From positions 36,150,937-36,214,936 of the forward strand of contig JALGQZ010000004.1 in the NCBI GenBank assembly GCA_023105745.1: a stretch of DNA of 64,000 nt, given 5' to 3'. The notes beneath the pieces are model-generated. The model ran no database searches, had not been told where the DNA came from, and saw nothing but the letters and a program-made list of their open reading frames with translations. The stretch's first letter is position 1, and each line of letters opens with the position of its first letter. This document shows positions 20,396 to 35,561 of the stretch, one piece after another. The position numbers were made by a program, and so were the translations under genes. The DNA is from Austropuccinia psidii. Its lineage: Eukaryota; Basidiomycota; Pucciniomycetes; Pucciniales; Sphaerophragmiaceae.

Positions 20396-23300
20396 AAGTA
20401 CTTAAAGTAAATTCATAATAAAATTTGAAATATTCAATATAGTTTTTTCCTGATTTAGTGTTCTGTGTGTCAATATTAAAATTTCCTTTTTCATATTGCA
20501 GCTGTAGATGCAATTTCCCTTTCAATAAATCAAACATATTTCAAAAAGAAGATACCCAAACCTTTATTTTGGTTATTTAAATTTAATTTAAAAGTATATA
20601 TGTGACTTTGAACACTATTTTAATAATTTAAGTAATTTTTTTCACATTTTTATTCCACAAGATCAATATTATTGATAGGAATTTGGAAGGAAAGTTTCTC
20701 ACCTTTTGCTACAGAAACTTCATTTATTGTAGATTGTTAAAAATTGAATAATTCAGAATTGAGTTTATTTCAATGAGATATGAAAACTACAACAGATATA
20801 GACAGAAGATCAAGAAATAATTGTATAGGAACTTTAAATTAAGGCTAAATTAAATAAGACCCTCAAAAAAGCTAGTATGGGAGTAAAATAAATTTGAAAC
20901 CAAAAATTGAAAAAAAATCCTTCAACTATCCTTACAAAAAATCTCTTGAGAAGGAATAAAATTATTCAAAAATTATTAGAAAAGACGATTCAATATTTGA
21001 ATTATTTGATTTTAAAAATGAATTTCATAATTTATTGAAAAAAAATCAGTCACAGTAAAGAGATAAGATATTAAGAGTATGTCAAAAGTATGCAGGGAAA
21101 TATTATTTGAGAAGAATAGATACTAAAGAAATAAACTTTCACTTTTAAAATATTTTTATCATTCATAATTAATACTAAACATGATATATATTTCATTTAA
21201 TCACAAATAGAGATTTAAATTTAATTATTGAATTCCATTCCAATTATCTTATTCTTTGTTTAATTTAGAGAAATATTGTAGAAGAAAGATAGTGATACCC
21301 ATTACAATATGAGGTTGAATATGAGAATATTCAATACATCTTTCCTTAATATTCAAAAATAATAAAGATATAATATTTCGATTCATGTCCCCAGTAGAAT
21401 TGTGCTTTTGGTAATCCATATTTTTCCTCTGAATAAGTGTTCTGATATTGGGATAAATCTTACAGGAAGTGTGGTAAAAAAAGAGCTGGTATTTAATAAC
21501 TTTTTTATTTTAGTAAATAGAGTAATACTAAATTTATAATAATATTTATCTTTAATATTTTAAATAAAATTCCTCAGTAACCAAAGCTGAATCAGTTTAT
21601 AGCTTTTGATTTATTTAAAAAGCATACCTTATTAATGAAAAATATTTTCTTTTGGATTAAGGAATGATGAAATTGAGCAGAGATTCTTTGAGGGCTAAAA
21701 TCTAAAATGAAACAAACAATTAATTATTTCTTCTATCAATGAAAATAATTTAAGTTTTTTTGAATTATATTTTTAAATCTCATATTAAGAATTAAAAAAG
21801 AGGACAGCTTGTAAATAGCAGTCTTACAAATAGTCTCAATATGATTTACTGAAGAAGTTACAAATTGAAATCAAGGCGAGAATTTTGATTTAAGGTAAAT
21901 TTACTAAATTCGTAACTCACAATATTTTAAAAGACATTCTATTGTGCTATTTAAGTCGATTCTGTTAAAATAGAATATACCTTTCCTTTTCAATTTTTTA
22001 TTGAAAGAGATTTGATAAAAATTATCTCTTATGAGACCCCAATTTTGATTAAAAGGCTTTATAGAATTATTATTTGAGACTTTTTTTATAAAATAATGCT
22101 AAAGAATAGTGTTCTTCGAATTGTATAAAAAACAACATGTATAATTATTTTATCAAGATTATTGAAGAGCTTATTAAGTAAAATATTATTATTATTTATG
22201 CACCAACTGGAAATATCTGATATCTTCTTACAAAACTTAATTTATTAGTACTTTTAAGATATAAGGCTACAAAAGAAACTCTTATATCAAATAGAGCCTT
22301 AATTACCAACCATTTTGACATATTTGAAGGATATTTCACAGAAAAAAAAATATTCAAAACTGCATAAATCTCAGGAAGATGAAGGATTTCAGGAATTATA
22401 ATAATTTTTCATTTTAACTTGACTATCTTCAGTGTATTTGATTTAAAAACAAGATCCTCTCCTCAAAACGCTTATAATGAATAGTCTATTCCCTTTGTTA
22501 TTTGAATTTTGAAACAGAAAAGTAAGATATGAACCTCCCTAAATTCCACTAGTTTTCTAATTGAGGTTCACCCCTAGCCTTTGTAACGGATTAAAACTGA
22601 CCCTTTTTTAGGTAATTTCCCAAAAGTATTCACCCATTTATGTCTTACTGAAAAATTTATAGGCTTACAGATATTTATGATACGTAATATGAATTACATG
22701 GGGTAGCTCTGAGACCATATACGAAATGAAGGCTCTAAGCAAACACAACTTGACTCAAAAATCATATGATCTCTAAAAATACGGAACAAAACAAAAATGA
22801 GGTAATTTTTTATTTGAATTGACATCACATATAATTTAATAGTTTCTGTAATAAATGATATTGATTATAAAATAATGAAATGTCATTTTTTATTTTCAAT
22901 CATGAATGTTGTCCAGTTATCGAACTTTTAGCTTTAATTTCCGGATAAAAATAACAATATGGTGAATCTTGATCCTAAAATGAGACTTTATCTGAGCTTA
23001 TATATTCAACTTGAGACTTATATATCAGTAATAGATATTCCAGAAATATTAAAAGAAAACTTTATTTATAAGCACAGAGGATAAAATGTGATATTAATTA
23101 TATTTTATAAATATACTATGTTTCAATTCTTTCTTCAATCTCATACTTTAAACTCAATTATATTATGAATTTATGACTCACTAAATTACAAAACTGAATT
23201 TCAAACAAAAACAAATTATTATTTTTTATCAAAAAATCATCGAAAAACCCTTTTTGTAATTCACAAAGCTTCAAAGAATTCTACAGGGGATAGGGAAGCT

Positions 23301-26102
23301 CCGAATTGAACCCGAGAGTAGAAGTGAAATATGTTTATCATATGAGTGAAAGAGGATGTATTTGTATTTCTATTGAGTGGGAGTATTCAATATTCATAAT
23401 TAGACGAATTTTCCAATAAATTTAATCTGATATTTTGATGGAAATATTTCAATACTATACATCCTCACAATATTTTTTTTTTGAAAATTCAGATATTCCA
23501 ATTTAGGAAAGTGAGATATTACTATCACTTACTTCAAATTATGTGATCATACTCCTTTCTGTAAATTTGGAAAATATTCCAAAAATTCTGAATAAATTTC
23601 AAAATCTTTCAGCAATTAGACTATTACTTATAATCAACTGGAAAATTACTTAGTTAGAGACATATATTCAATATTTCTCATTAATTTAGGCTTCATGCCA
23701 GATATCTGATCCATAATAATATTGTTTTTTTTAATTTTTTTAGCTATCTAAAAGGTCAAACATTTTAAAATTTTAAAATGGAATACAAAATTTTGGGTTT
23801 TTTTTCTGTTTGTAAAAGTTATTTTCTCTATTCCAAAATTTTTCAATTCACGTAAGATTGATGATAATGAACCGCGAAAGATAAAATATTCTCACCACTA
23901 CATGTCCAGCTCACTGAACCATCTGTGAAATTATTGATCCAAAGGTAAAATCTTTCATAATGAATCTTTTCCACTAACCCTAATAGTATCAAATAATGTA
24001 GAAACTATTCTACTGATTATCTAAGAAATAAAATAATTTATTCGTATTGATATTAATTCACAGATTATTTTCTGATTTCATTAATTAGGATCCTGTCTTT
24101 TTCAAACAATCAAAATTTCCTACTCCTCAACCGTATCAAAAAAAATTACCTTGTATTTAATCTATACCTAGTTTCATTATCATAAGTATATTTTCAAGTA
24201 GATCTGTTTATATATGTCTATGCTTGTTTCAATTTAAATTAATTTATATTCAAGAAGATAGATTCCTAGATATGCTTCTACGAGCTTTAAGAATATACCT
24301 ATTATCAAAACTTGATAACCGTACTAATATAGAGAAAATTAAACTAAAAATAACCCATACTATTTGAGAAGAAAAGATTTTATCTTTCATTGAGATTATA
24401 TTCAAATTTGATTATTAATAACAGAAATATATCATAATATATTTTCATTGAAACTATCCTCACTAATAAAAGGATATTATTCTTTATATTTTCTTGAATA
24501 TCTTTTAGAAAAGCTAATTGATAATTATATATATCAAGAGTCAAAGCTCAATATTAAGGATAATAAGTTTAAATTATACCTAAAAATTTCCTTCTAGATA
24601 AATTTTGTGATTATATTATCATTAATTCTATATTTAATATATTCAAAAGCAACTATATTCTTATATGAAGAAATATATAGAATTTTAATCTTATTTAGAT
24701 AAATAGTTGGTCTTATTTCAAGCTCTGAGTATATAGAGATAAGATTCCAATAACTGTATCATATTTATCAAAAGCTATCTTATTTTCAATTAAAATCTAA
24801 TTTATATATCAAATTAAATAAAAAATGAAAACCCTAAATAAATCTTCTAGCTCTGATAGCACCTATAAGCTTTTTATCTTTATATTCTATACTATTGTTC
24901 TGTTAAATATATAGAGATCCCATGGAAATTATGGCACAAATCTTGTTCATTTTTTTGATAATAAGGACCCTGAAAGTATCCACAAATGAATATTTAATTT
25001 TTGAGTCAATACTTTATATTTAAATTTTTGAGGAGGCCATCAATTGTTATTTTTATGCTTTAAAGGAATATTCATATTCTCTATTTTAATCATTTGAGAT
25101 TATTTTTCTGAGAGTACAATTGTGTTTTCATTTATTTAGAATAGTCATTTTAGCTTTTTTATTTACCATAAATCAAGATTTTCTTTTTAATTCCTAATAA
25201 ATTTCTCATAGAATTCTCTTTTTATAAGAATTTTATTCATTAGTCTTGAAGCTTTACCTTCCTAAGCTAGCCTAACCTCTTTTAAAGATAAATTAATCCA
25301 AATTTTCTAATTTTATCATATTATGGGGATAAATAGTTTTCTCACATATCATCTTATTTTATATTTAAGAATACTATACATATAAATGTTATATTACTAT
25401 ATATGCTTTAGTTAATTTACAATAAGTATGCTTTTTTTCTTTGATTGAGCTATTCTTTCTATAGATAATTATTTTATATAATTATTACTTCTAATTAAAG
25501 GGGCTTTTGGTATAATTTCATTCAAGCCCATCTAATATCTATATGAAGGATTAATTTATATATTCTATCTGCGAGATTATTGAGGTGAAAATAGTTTTTT
25601 TATATATCAATTACTTCAGCTAGTATACAAGCAACCATGGCTTATTTTGTGCCTACTAGTATGTATATCCATTTCCTTTTTTGATATATACTCTTCTGTT
25701 CCATTTCAAGCCTATATATAACAGTCAAAAATGTATCCCTTAAAACATAAAAAAACCAATAACTGATTATATATTATCAAAATTTATACTCCAATAAATC
25801 TCAACATTAATTTCCCTGTCATATTCCCTGTCTCTTCTTCTCTCATGTACTTTAAGAACAAGTTTACCTTGAGTATTTGATGTTATATGAAATTTAATGA
25901 TATTTCTTATTATATAATCAATTTTTTGAAAACTATCAATATTCTCATTTAAATAAATTCATAAGCTATTCAATTGAGCAATCTTCATAATCTATTGAAA
26001 TAATTGGATTCTAAAAATATTTGTTTTAATTCTTTAGGAGATGATATATATTTTATAAAGCTCTTTACAGCCTTGTATGGAAGATTGCTCCTAACTACAC
26101 CT
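20396..26102. other. 5.7 kb of AT-rich DNA without a gene
   Basis: Very low GC, frequent stops in all frames, many short A and T runs. I found no gene, tRNA, LTR or tandem repeat. It may be old transposon debris changed beyond recognition. Confidence 0.6.
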
Positions 26103-26110
26103 TTAAACAA
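26103..26110. repeat. Left 8-bp target site duplication (TTAAACAA)
   Basis: TTAAACAA directly before GGGTATTGG; an identical TTAAACAA follows the right terminus at 27721-27728. Confidence 0.9.
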
Positions 26111-27720
26111 GGGTATTGGTAAAAACATGTAAGCAAATTGGTAAAAACACGTAAGAGCTTACGTGTTTTTACTAAAAACTTACGTGTTTTTACCATCAAT
26201 TGGTAAAAACACGTAATTTTATGGTAAAAACACGTAAGGGATGGTTTTTAAATGAAATATGGCTATTTATGGCATGTATGATGCCATTAATGCCATTTGT
26301 GCCATTAAAAATTCCATTTATGGCATTAACAGTGCCATTAATGGAATTATAAATGAAATATTTCTGATGCCATTAATGCCATAAATGGCATTAACAGTGC
26401 CATAAATGGCATTAACAGTGCCATAAATGGCATTGACAGTGCCATAAATGGCATTAACAGTGCCATTAATGGCATTAAAAATGCCATAACAAATGGCATT
26501 AACACTGCCATAAATGGCATTAACACTGCCATAAATGGCATTAACACTGCCATAAATGGCATTAACACTGCCATAAATGGCATTAACAGTTCCATGAATG
26601 GTATTGACAGTGCCATTAATGGCATTATCAATGAAATATTATTGATGCCATTAATGCCATTTATGGCATCAACAATGCCATTTGTGGCATCAAAAATGCA
26701 ACATTTCTGATGCCATTAATGCCATAAATGGCATTAATAATGCCACAAATGGAATTAATAATGCCACATTAACAATGCCATTAATGGCATTGCTAATACC
26801 ATGAATGGCATTATCAATGAAATAAATGGCATAATGCCATTTATGTAACACCATAAATGGAATTGTTAATTCCATTTATGTAATTCCACAAATGGAATTT
26901 TTGATTCCATAAATGGCATTTTTGATGCCATTTATGTTATAGTTAAGGCCATTAATTCCATTTTTAAGGCCAATGTTAAGGCCATTAATGCCATTTTTAA
27001 GGCCATTTATGGCATTTTTAAATGCATAAATGGCATTGTCAAGGCCATTAAATTCAATTTATGGCATTGCTGTAATGCTATTTATGCCAATTTTCTGGCC
27101 ATAAATGGCATCTGTATGTCATTCTTGATGCCATTTATGGCATTATTATGTCATTAGTGATGCCATTTATGGCACTTTTGATGTGATAAATGGCACTGTT
27201 AATGCCAAAAATCAAATTTTAACTTCCACTCATCATAAATTAAATTTTGAATTCAATTTATGTCATAAATGGCATTATCAATTTAATTACAAACATGAAC
27301 AGAAAAACATAAAAAAACATGGACTTTTTGGGCCTACAAATGTTCTTGCAAAAAAAATACCAAAATGTTGGGCTTCTGGTTTATTATTCTCAACATTCTC
27401 ACCTTCATTTTAAAAAAAAAGTCATTGAAATTCATAAGTGGGAACATTTTTAATGAATTTTTTCAAAAAAATGGGCCATTTTACCAAATTGCCCAAAATA
27501 GAAAAATTGGGCAAAAAAAAAAATTTGAAAAAATTTGGGGACCTTCACATCCCATGTCGGAAAAAATATGGCAAAAAAAAATGTTAAAAATTCTCAAAAA
27601 TGAGCCTGAGGAATTTTTATAAAAAAATTAGGTTACTTACGTGTTTTTACCAGAAAATTACGTGTTTTGGCCATAATTTGGTAAAAACATGTAAGGGCTT
27701 ACGTGTGTTTACCAACACCC
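26111..27720. mobile_element. Non-autonomous DNA transposon with 8-bp target duplication (hAT-like)
   Basis: 1,610 bp bounded by imperfect terminal inverted repeats: left GGGTATTGGTAAAAACATG, right (read on minus) GGGTGTTGGTAAACACACG, both continuing TAAG. Perfect 8-bp duplications flank it. Ten copies of a motif close to GGTAAAAACACGTAAG cluster at the ends: six in 26111-26241 and four in 27632-27720, in both orientations, as expected for transposase-binding subterminal repeats. The interior is a minisatellite followed by AT-rich filler; no transposase is encoded. An 8-bp duplication is usual for hAT and also seen in some MULE, P and Merlin elements, and the GGG ends do not decide between them. 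Confidence 0.85.
26270..27290. repeat. Minisatellite of TGCCATNNATGGCA palindromes, 21-bp core period
   Basis: Dozens of near-palindromes TGCCATAAATGGCA or GCCATTAATGGC. From about 26,385 to 26,600 they form a regular 21-bp array (ATGGCATTAACASTGCCATAA). To the right the spacing loosens and units vary. Open frames with MPFMAL-type repeats on minus come from the 21-bp period (seven codons) and are not called genes. Confidence 0.9.
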
Positions 27721-27728
27721 TTAAACAA
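27721..27728. repeat. Right 8-bp target site duplication (TTAAACAA)
   Basis: Identical to 26103-26110; follows ACACCC at the right end of the element. Confidence 0.9.
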
Positions 27729-30700
27729 TCATATAAAAAACTAACTCTCAATTTTTTTTTCCTATTTGGAGATAATCAAGCTGCTTGAAATGGATAATTA
27801 AGGAAAAATTTTGATCCAAGAAAAGGTCCTTTATCATTCCAAGGCTTACTATAACCGTATTTTTCGTACTATCATCTTAATACATGTAAAAATCAAACGG
27901 TATCTTATCCAAATACCATTGATAATAAAATAATTAGTTATTTCGAGAAATACTCATATAATATTCATTAAAAATAAATATGTAATGAAAACTGACTTTT
28001 TCTATTCCCCGGGTGCATGTTATCAAATTAGAAAAGATGAATCTTTTGGTGATTATTATTTCAATATATACAAAAAATATATTCATTTTTGGCTATCTAA
28101 TTATTCAAAATATGCAGAAATCTAATTTCATATTTCCCTGAATATTTTTGCAAGCGTAACAAATAAGCTATAATCAAAGCAACAAAGATAAAATGCTAAG
28201 TTTGAGGATGAAAAACAAAACACATATATCGAATTATATTTATGAAAGAGAGATAAGCCAAAAGTATTTTTATTCACATCTTATTCATTATTAATCTACT
28301 TTTTATATACCACGTTTATTTAATTTGGCTTTGGAATAATATTCCTTTTGTGTTTTGGAATAAATTTTGTTTTAAATCTTGATATAATTTGAGAAAATAA
28401 AATATATTATTTCCGCTTGTATGTGAGCTGAAGCAGCCTTTAGGTTTTTCCTTGAGAATAATGAAATTTCAAGAAAATTTTGAGCAGGTTTGGGAATCTA
28501 CTATGTCACAGCCTCAAAGGTAATATTCATTTTTTTGTTTCTGATAGTCATAGAACTGGTTTAGTATTCTCTAAGTCATATTTAATTCTTCCAAATGATA
28601 TTTTTTCCTCAATAATATTTGTTCCAATTTTCTTAAAAAACGTCCAAGAATTATTTCATAGGTTTTTTTTGATGACCTATTTTACACAAATATATCATTG
28701 GAAACCCTTTCTTGAGATTTAATACATTTTATGGGAGTCCTGGAATCAAATTTTGGGTGAACCTTTTAGGTTTTTATAAATTTTTCGGATCCTTCTAAGC
28801 TTGATACAAGCTGGTGTGGGTAGATTCAATCTCGGGGATATTATTAGCTATACTTTATTTCAGCAAGATTATTCAAACATTTCTTGGGATAAAACGTTCC
28901 ATTTTTTGAAGCAGTTTGCATCATTGGATATTTATTAAGTATTTAATAGGAAGATATCATTAATTTAATTCTTTAAGCCAAACTTTTTAATAATTTTCAG
29001 TCATTGGAATCTCCTTGGAAGCTCAAAACCATTATCGGATTACTGAGATACATCTTCAATATTCCTAAAACACTCTCAAATTCTGAAGTTTGATACATAA
29101 AAGATGATTCATTGAAGAATGAAAATCCTTCGATTTTTATATTTATAGTTTTAATATACACTCCTTAACAATACTTTGTTAATCCAAGAAAAAAATACAC
29201 CCTTATTATTTGTAAGATATACTATTAGATCTTCAAATTTATCTTTTTTCAGAATAAGGAAGTTATATATTTTGAACATGAATTTTTTGAAAAGTAAATT
29301 TGATTTCATATTCTTCTAAAATCTTTGAATATTCTATAGAGTAGCCATCATTCATATCCTTCAATTTTTTTCAAAAATTTGCATGTTCAAGTATAATTCA
29401 TTCAATTTTTAGCTGAGTATTGTTTTTCTTTATTAGATAATATTCAATTATATTTTTTTCAAGATATTAAGATTTTTCTTTTCAGGATATTACTCAGTGG
29501 CTGAATGCAATAGATTTTCTATTCAAATAAGTACTTAATATAAATAATTTCTAATATATTTGATAAATCAAGTTTTCTGAAGCTTTATTTGAATTTCCTG
29601 CATTTCTGTAATTTTTTTGAAGAAATGATTTCATTCCAGATATATTGAATTTATTATCAGGAGTTCTGTTAACATCTCATAAATACTAAAGAGATCTTCA
29701 CTAGCACTGTGAATTATAATTAATAAAATGAATTCTCATTATTCACGTTATAGACAGTATGCATATATTATAACAATTGAATTGTGATCCTAAACCCATC
29801 CAAATATCTCCCCCATGGAGAGTATCTAACCACTTTGATTGATTATTTTTTTCAATAGTTGATATTTTTATGAAATTATTTGTTTTATTCATTTAGAACT
29901 TCAATTGAATCAACTGATTTAGTCAAGCTTTACTATATTTTTGTTTCAATTTGATTATTTGTCTTATTTTTCATACTAGATTTTCTCCATGGCATCAGGC
30001 CAGTTTTTCATAGAATCTTTGCTAGTATGAATATTATTTATCAATCAATAGTGAATTATTAAGAGAGAATGAATATTCACTGGAATTACTCCCAGGATAT
30101 TTTACCATATATATTATTCAGAATGAAATTGAATAAAATTTTCTTTCAGAAAATATTATATCGCTCAAATATAAATGATAAAATTTATTCTTTAAAGTTC
30201 ATATCGTTTTCAAAAAAAAAACTTCATTAATAGTATGAATTATAAATTATTTATGTTCTTATTAGCTATAAGAAGATTTTACCTCCTCTTATTATAAGCT
30301 TATCAGCTTCTAAAAGATAGCTTACTAAAAATTAAAGAGTCCCCATATGAAAAATCATCCTGTAATCTCCTCCTTCACCATGAATTTTAACCCAATTATA
30401 ATTTTGGGAAAATTAATTTTTATTTCAAACTTTTTTGTCTCCTTTTTTTTCATCGAAAAAACTATTTCTATTTGAATATAAATCTAACTCCTATTAAGAC
30501 ATAAAGACCTATGGTTATTATTTTTCATTTATTTAAATTTATTCTTCATTTGTGTTAAAGGTGAATAACAATGTTTATTAAATATAGATATACTTCACTA
30601 AAGCCTTAGTAAAATATCCTAAATGCAGAATATGGAGCTTAAATTCATCTTGCATTTTCCTTTTTGGGGATTCTGTCACAGCCATTAATACATGCAGAAA

Positions 30701-33700
30701 GTGTATAATTGAATATTCACTTGAAATAAGGAAGGGAGGCTCATTTAATAATCACACTATATCCTCAATGAATCTCAAAATGCAGGATTCATCATAAACA
30801 AACCTGGACTCAATACAGGTGGAGAATCCTGTATACACCCAAAAATAGGATTATTTTATTGGAACCGCTAACACAGGCTTTCAATTTACTAAACTGAAAG
30901 CTAGTCTCTCAAAAAAGTGTCTTTGAAGTATAATTCCTCTGGCTGTAAAATTAAATGAATCAAAATTCAATTCAGAATTAATACTCCAAAATATTATGTG
31001 CATCATACAGCCCCTGACTCTAACACTCAAAATTCAATATAGTATTTCTTGAAGATACCAGCCTCTCTTCACCCACCTGGGTGATTTCCCCCGGTTAGTT
31101 GATATTTTGTATTTTGTTATGAATTAAATTTTATTCTTACTTGTAATAACATATTTTTAACATCTTCAAAGCATTATTTGGCTTCTCTCACATTTTCGAT
31201 AGAGTTTTTTTTGACTGATCCTAATTATTCCTTTTCTTCTTTCTGAACAGGCTAAAACAGTGATACATAGCTACTTTATTGCTGGATATTTATTATTATT
31301 TACTTATTATATTATTTTGTTTCATTGCATTATTTTTTTTATCAAGGTTTTATCCATTTTACTTTTCACTCATATATTTTGAGTACACTCATCTTTGCAT
31401 TCTTTGAATCCTCGCTTATCAAGTCTGTTCAATTAGTGTCAGGATACTCCTCACTTATAGTATTCCCTGTCACAAAATCAAATTAGTTAGCTAAATTTAT
31501 TAACAAAGAGTTCCTTTTTTACATATACCTATAGAGCTAATGTAAAAAAATATACTTTAAATATTTTTGAAGAAATTAGCGAACAATTATTTTCCTCTAT
31601 TGATTACTTATTTTTAAAAACACATGGTATTTATATTTCCTACTCTCCTTTATTGAGATTAACTCAATTTATTCTTCTTTGAAAATTTTTATAATAATTA
31701 TCTAAAATCATACTCTTCATTGAAAAGATATTTCAGATAGGCTCTTGAGAATATTTAATTCAAAATTGAAGGTAATTGATTTTAAACCTATAATCCGATC
31801 CCTGTAAGAATTAAAGAAATAATTTCCTTTTTTTATCAGTAATTTAAGTATTTTTAAGCTAAATATATTCTCCGTGTGAATCTTAAAGAAGATTATTTCC
31901 CAAAATATTTTTTTCATTGGAATCGGTAAATAATTTTTTCTTAAACTAAACAAAAGAGTATCAAACAATTTGCCTTCCAAAAATAAATTTTTCAAATTAT
32001 CATTCAATACTCTCTTAATATTTCAGCTTAGATTTTTTCTGATTATATTGGAACAATAAGTCAATTAATTATTCCATGATATTCAGCTTCAAAATCTAAT
32101 AGAAAAAATTACTATAATACTCTTATAAATCTTTTGGGTTATCCTTCTGCTGTAATTACTAACCCAGCTGTCAATTTTTGTGTAATGTTACATACTAAAC
32201 AGTCTCATGTTCCTAAGTAATATCCATAATTATGAGAATTCCTCTTTTTTTTGAATGAAGAGAAATTTTACTGGATTTTTTATCTGTGCTTTATTGGTTC
32301 CATGTTTAATAAAATAAAGCTCTAAAATACTTTATTAATTATTAATCCAAAATGAAATTATGAATTAAAATTACATACCTCCAATGAAGATGGCTTCTAC
32401 TTGATATGACACATTATTTTCATAGACTTTTTTATAAAAATTGATAGCACAACTAGATGTATAAATTCCTAATATTTCAATTTATTTTCTGAAATGAATA
32501 TTTTTTGATTTACTAATTAATTCAATAAATAATACCAATATTTGATCTAACTCCTTAAGAATTTTCACTTTGAGTTTCCTTACCAGTGGTTTTGGTTACT
32601 CAATCAAATTTAGCTATTATAAATATAAATGTGAAGAAACTTATTTTCCCAATTTTTTTCAAAAAATCTGCAGCTTTCTCATTTAAATATTTATAATATT
32701 TTAATTTCTAAGCCCCCTCTTATGAGGAATCTTATTTGAAATCATAGTTGGAATAAACTTAAATAAAAGCATAATACAAATTTATATATTATTATTTCCA
32801 ATTAGTTTGCCCCTTCACTTTTGTGAACATTGTCAATTTTTTGACAATTTACGATGAAGTCTCAGAATTCTTGGGGATAAGTAAAAAAAGTCTCTTATTA
32901 ATAAAACATATAGAATATATTTTACTCTCAAAGATAAGGGATTTTAATTTTGAAAAATATTTAGCCTTATAAGTCTTCTTAACCCAGTATGAAGCAATCT
33001 GTTGCTTTTTAAGATAATTTTCTTAGACTCCTTAAATTTCAATTTTAATTATAGTCTTTTATTAATTTATTGCATTATTTTCTTTTATTTTGACACTTAA
33101 AATAATCTTATATGTTTATCTTGGAGATATTAATGATCTAATCGGCCAAAAATTTCATAACACCAAAAAACTGATTGTAAATGGGTATGTGTTCCATTAT
33201 AAATTCAAATCAACTCATATTTTCCTAAAAATTTAAATTTGAAAAATGAAAAATGAGTAAAATATTTTTTTTAAAAAATCAAAAAAATAAGAAACTTTTT
33301 GCCAAAAATCAATAATCTGGGTTTTATAAACAATAAAAAATTTATCTTTATTATTGAATCCTCTCTCCTTATTTTTAAATTTCTGAGTAAAATTTCCAAT
33401 CAGTGCCCTTTTTGAATAAAAGGTGGCCACAAGACTCTAAAGATCAGAAGAAACCCATTTCCACTCATGCAAGGAGCCCTTTTTTTAATAAATATTTTAT
33501 ATATTTCTTATTATTACTTTATAAATTGGTTCCATTTAAATTTCTGTCTTAATAATATTAATTATTTGAAAGACATTGATAATTATCATGGAGTATCAAA
33601 AAAATTTGAGGAGTATAATCAAAGGACTCAAATACATATTAATCCTCATATTGAATATCTGATTTTCAACAGGTAGAAGAATGAAACCTACCTTTTAAGC

Positions 33701-35556
33701 TTCTAGTTGACTCGTAAATGAATATATTTCAGTCCTCAGGTGTTTTCTACAGGATGGAGCTTAGAAAGATCCATGAAAACTGACAGAACATTGTTTTAAA
33801 TTAAGTCGAAAATTAATAATCTCCTTAAAAAAGAGAAAACCCCCATTCTTAAATTATAATGGTAAATCTGAGGATAGGTTTCCTTTTTTTCCTCAGGAAA
33901 AAAATCACTAAGATTTTCTATTCTCTCTATTTTTTTAGTTTTCAAATATTTTTTCTTCATAAAATAATTCCCTTTTTAAAAGAGTGCTTAATGTTAAAAA
34001 TATATATATTAATTCCTTCCTCACTTTAAATAAGATTTTAAATTTATATAAATCTGAATATTCCTTTTCTTATGAAATCCTTAATTTATCAGTATTTGTG
34101 AATATCACTAATTGATACATACTATTTTGCTTTTCTCGATCCAAAGTGGACATAAATTTCATTACCTTTGTATTTATATAATTATTACCAAAGATTAATC
34201 AATAATGAGCCAATATTTCTAATCCCAAATTACTTTAAGCTTTAGAAATCACCTTTATACATGAAATCTCAAAATTTCAAAGAATAAATATTTTTTATTT
34301 CAAATTGCTCTTTTCCATGACCATTATGAAGCCTCAAAACCTTCTCTATCTAATAAACAATTCCGGAATTTGAGTTCCAGTTTTCACATTAGTAATAATA
34401 TCAATATCATCAGAGGGAAATCCTATAAATATTTTACCCTTTTTTCATTTGAAATTAATTTATCTTCAAATTAAATTCGAAATTTATATGAATATTAAAT
34501 GATAATCTTCAATATTCAATGAAAAAAATTACTATTAGCTTAAGTAAAGATATAATAAAGATCTATTTATTTTTTTATAATAGTTTCCTTTTCAAAGTAT
34601 AAACTTAATTAAAGAAAATTTGGGTAATATTTTTTGAGCTGGTGCTTTTTTCAAAGCAAAAACATCAAATTTATTCAAAAACGCAATTTTAAGTGAGTTT
34701 TTTTATGAGAAATATAGATTTATATAGAATAAACTGTTATAGATTCAAATTGACAATTTTATTGTAAATTTAATGCATAAATTTTCCCCAATAATCTCCA
34801 TCTCTATAAATTGAACAGTAACCTTTCAAAGGTTTTTATAACATAATTTTTGTACATTGAATATTAGTGCACACATCAAAAATATGCGAGGGTAGCCACA
34901 CCTCTTTAATATTAAAATACCACGCTTTTGCTCATTTTTTTTCAATTCTCTGACAATAAGTAAACGAAATTTCTACTTTTGTGAGAACCTAAAAATCTTA
35001 TAAGACTCTTAATCAGTGAAATGCCAATTAAATTGAAAGAAGTTTTCTCTATTCAATTTGAGTTAATTAATTCTCTTTTGTGTTTTAATTAAAACGACTC
35101 AATTACCGACTTAAAATGCCTTAGAAGAGGTATTTTTAGGTACAATGGGACTTCAAATGGACAAATTATCTATTTCTTATCAATAGGTAAGTGTTTTTTT
35201 ATCTTTGAGTATTTAATTCTTAATTAATCAATAATGAAATCTTCCTTTTCTGTCTGATATTTCGTTGGTTAATGATAATAACTTCTCTTTGTATTTCTTT
35301 TCCTATTTCTTTATCAAGTAACTCCAAATTATTAACTATTACTTTAACATTAATTTCAATTAAATTGGAAAGATTATTGTTGAAAATAATTTGTTCAAAA
35401 CTAACGGTTAGCTTGATGATTTAGCCAAACTATGGGGCATGTGAAGAAGGTTTTAAATTGAGATTATATTTCAAAACTAAATTGTACATTTTCATTTCAA
35501 CTATAGTTCAGACAGCTTGGATTCCTTGCTTAATGTGTTGAACATGCAATATTCCA
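27729..35556. other. 7.8 kb of AT-rich DNA without a gene
   Basis: Only short open frames with Phe/Ile/Lys/Asn-rich translations, which is what AT-rich noise gives. A slightly less AT-rich patch at 30,650-31,090 holds a hairpin (GCTTTCA and TGAAAGC arms near 30,870) but no recognisable gene. Confidence 0.6.
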
Positions 35557-35561
35557 CTTAC
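35557..35561. repeat. Left 5-bp target duplication CTTAC of the Ty3 element
   Basis: CTTAC precedes the TG at 35562 and also follows the CA at 48379 (48380-48384). Confidence 0.9.

Noticed and set aside
26347..26875. Met/Pro/Phe-rich open frames on minus (MPFMAL-type repeats)
   Set aside because: The period of 21 bp equals seven codons, so the minisatellite opens the frame by itself; there is no start context, no neighbours and no variation typical of a protein.
26103..27728. piggyBac-type element because TTAA borders are present
   Set aside because: TTAA does not abut the left terminus, whereas TTAAACAA is duplicated exactly at both ends, so an 8-bp duplication explains more.
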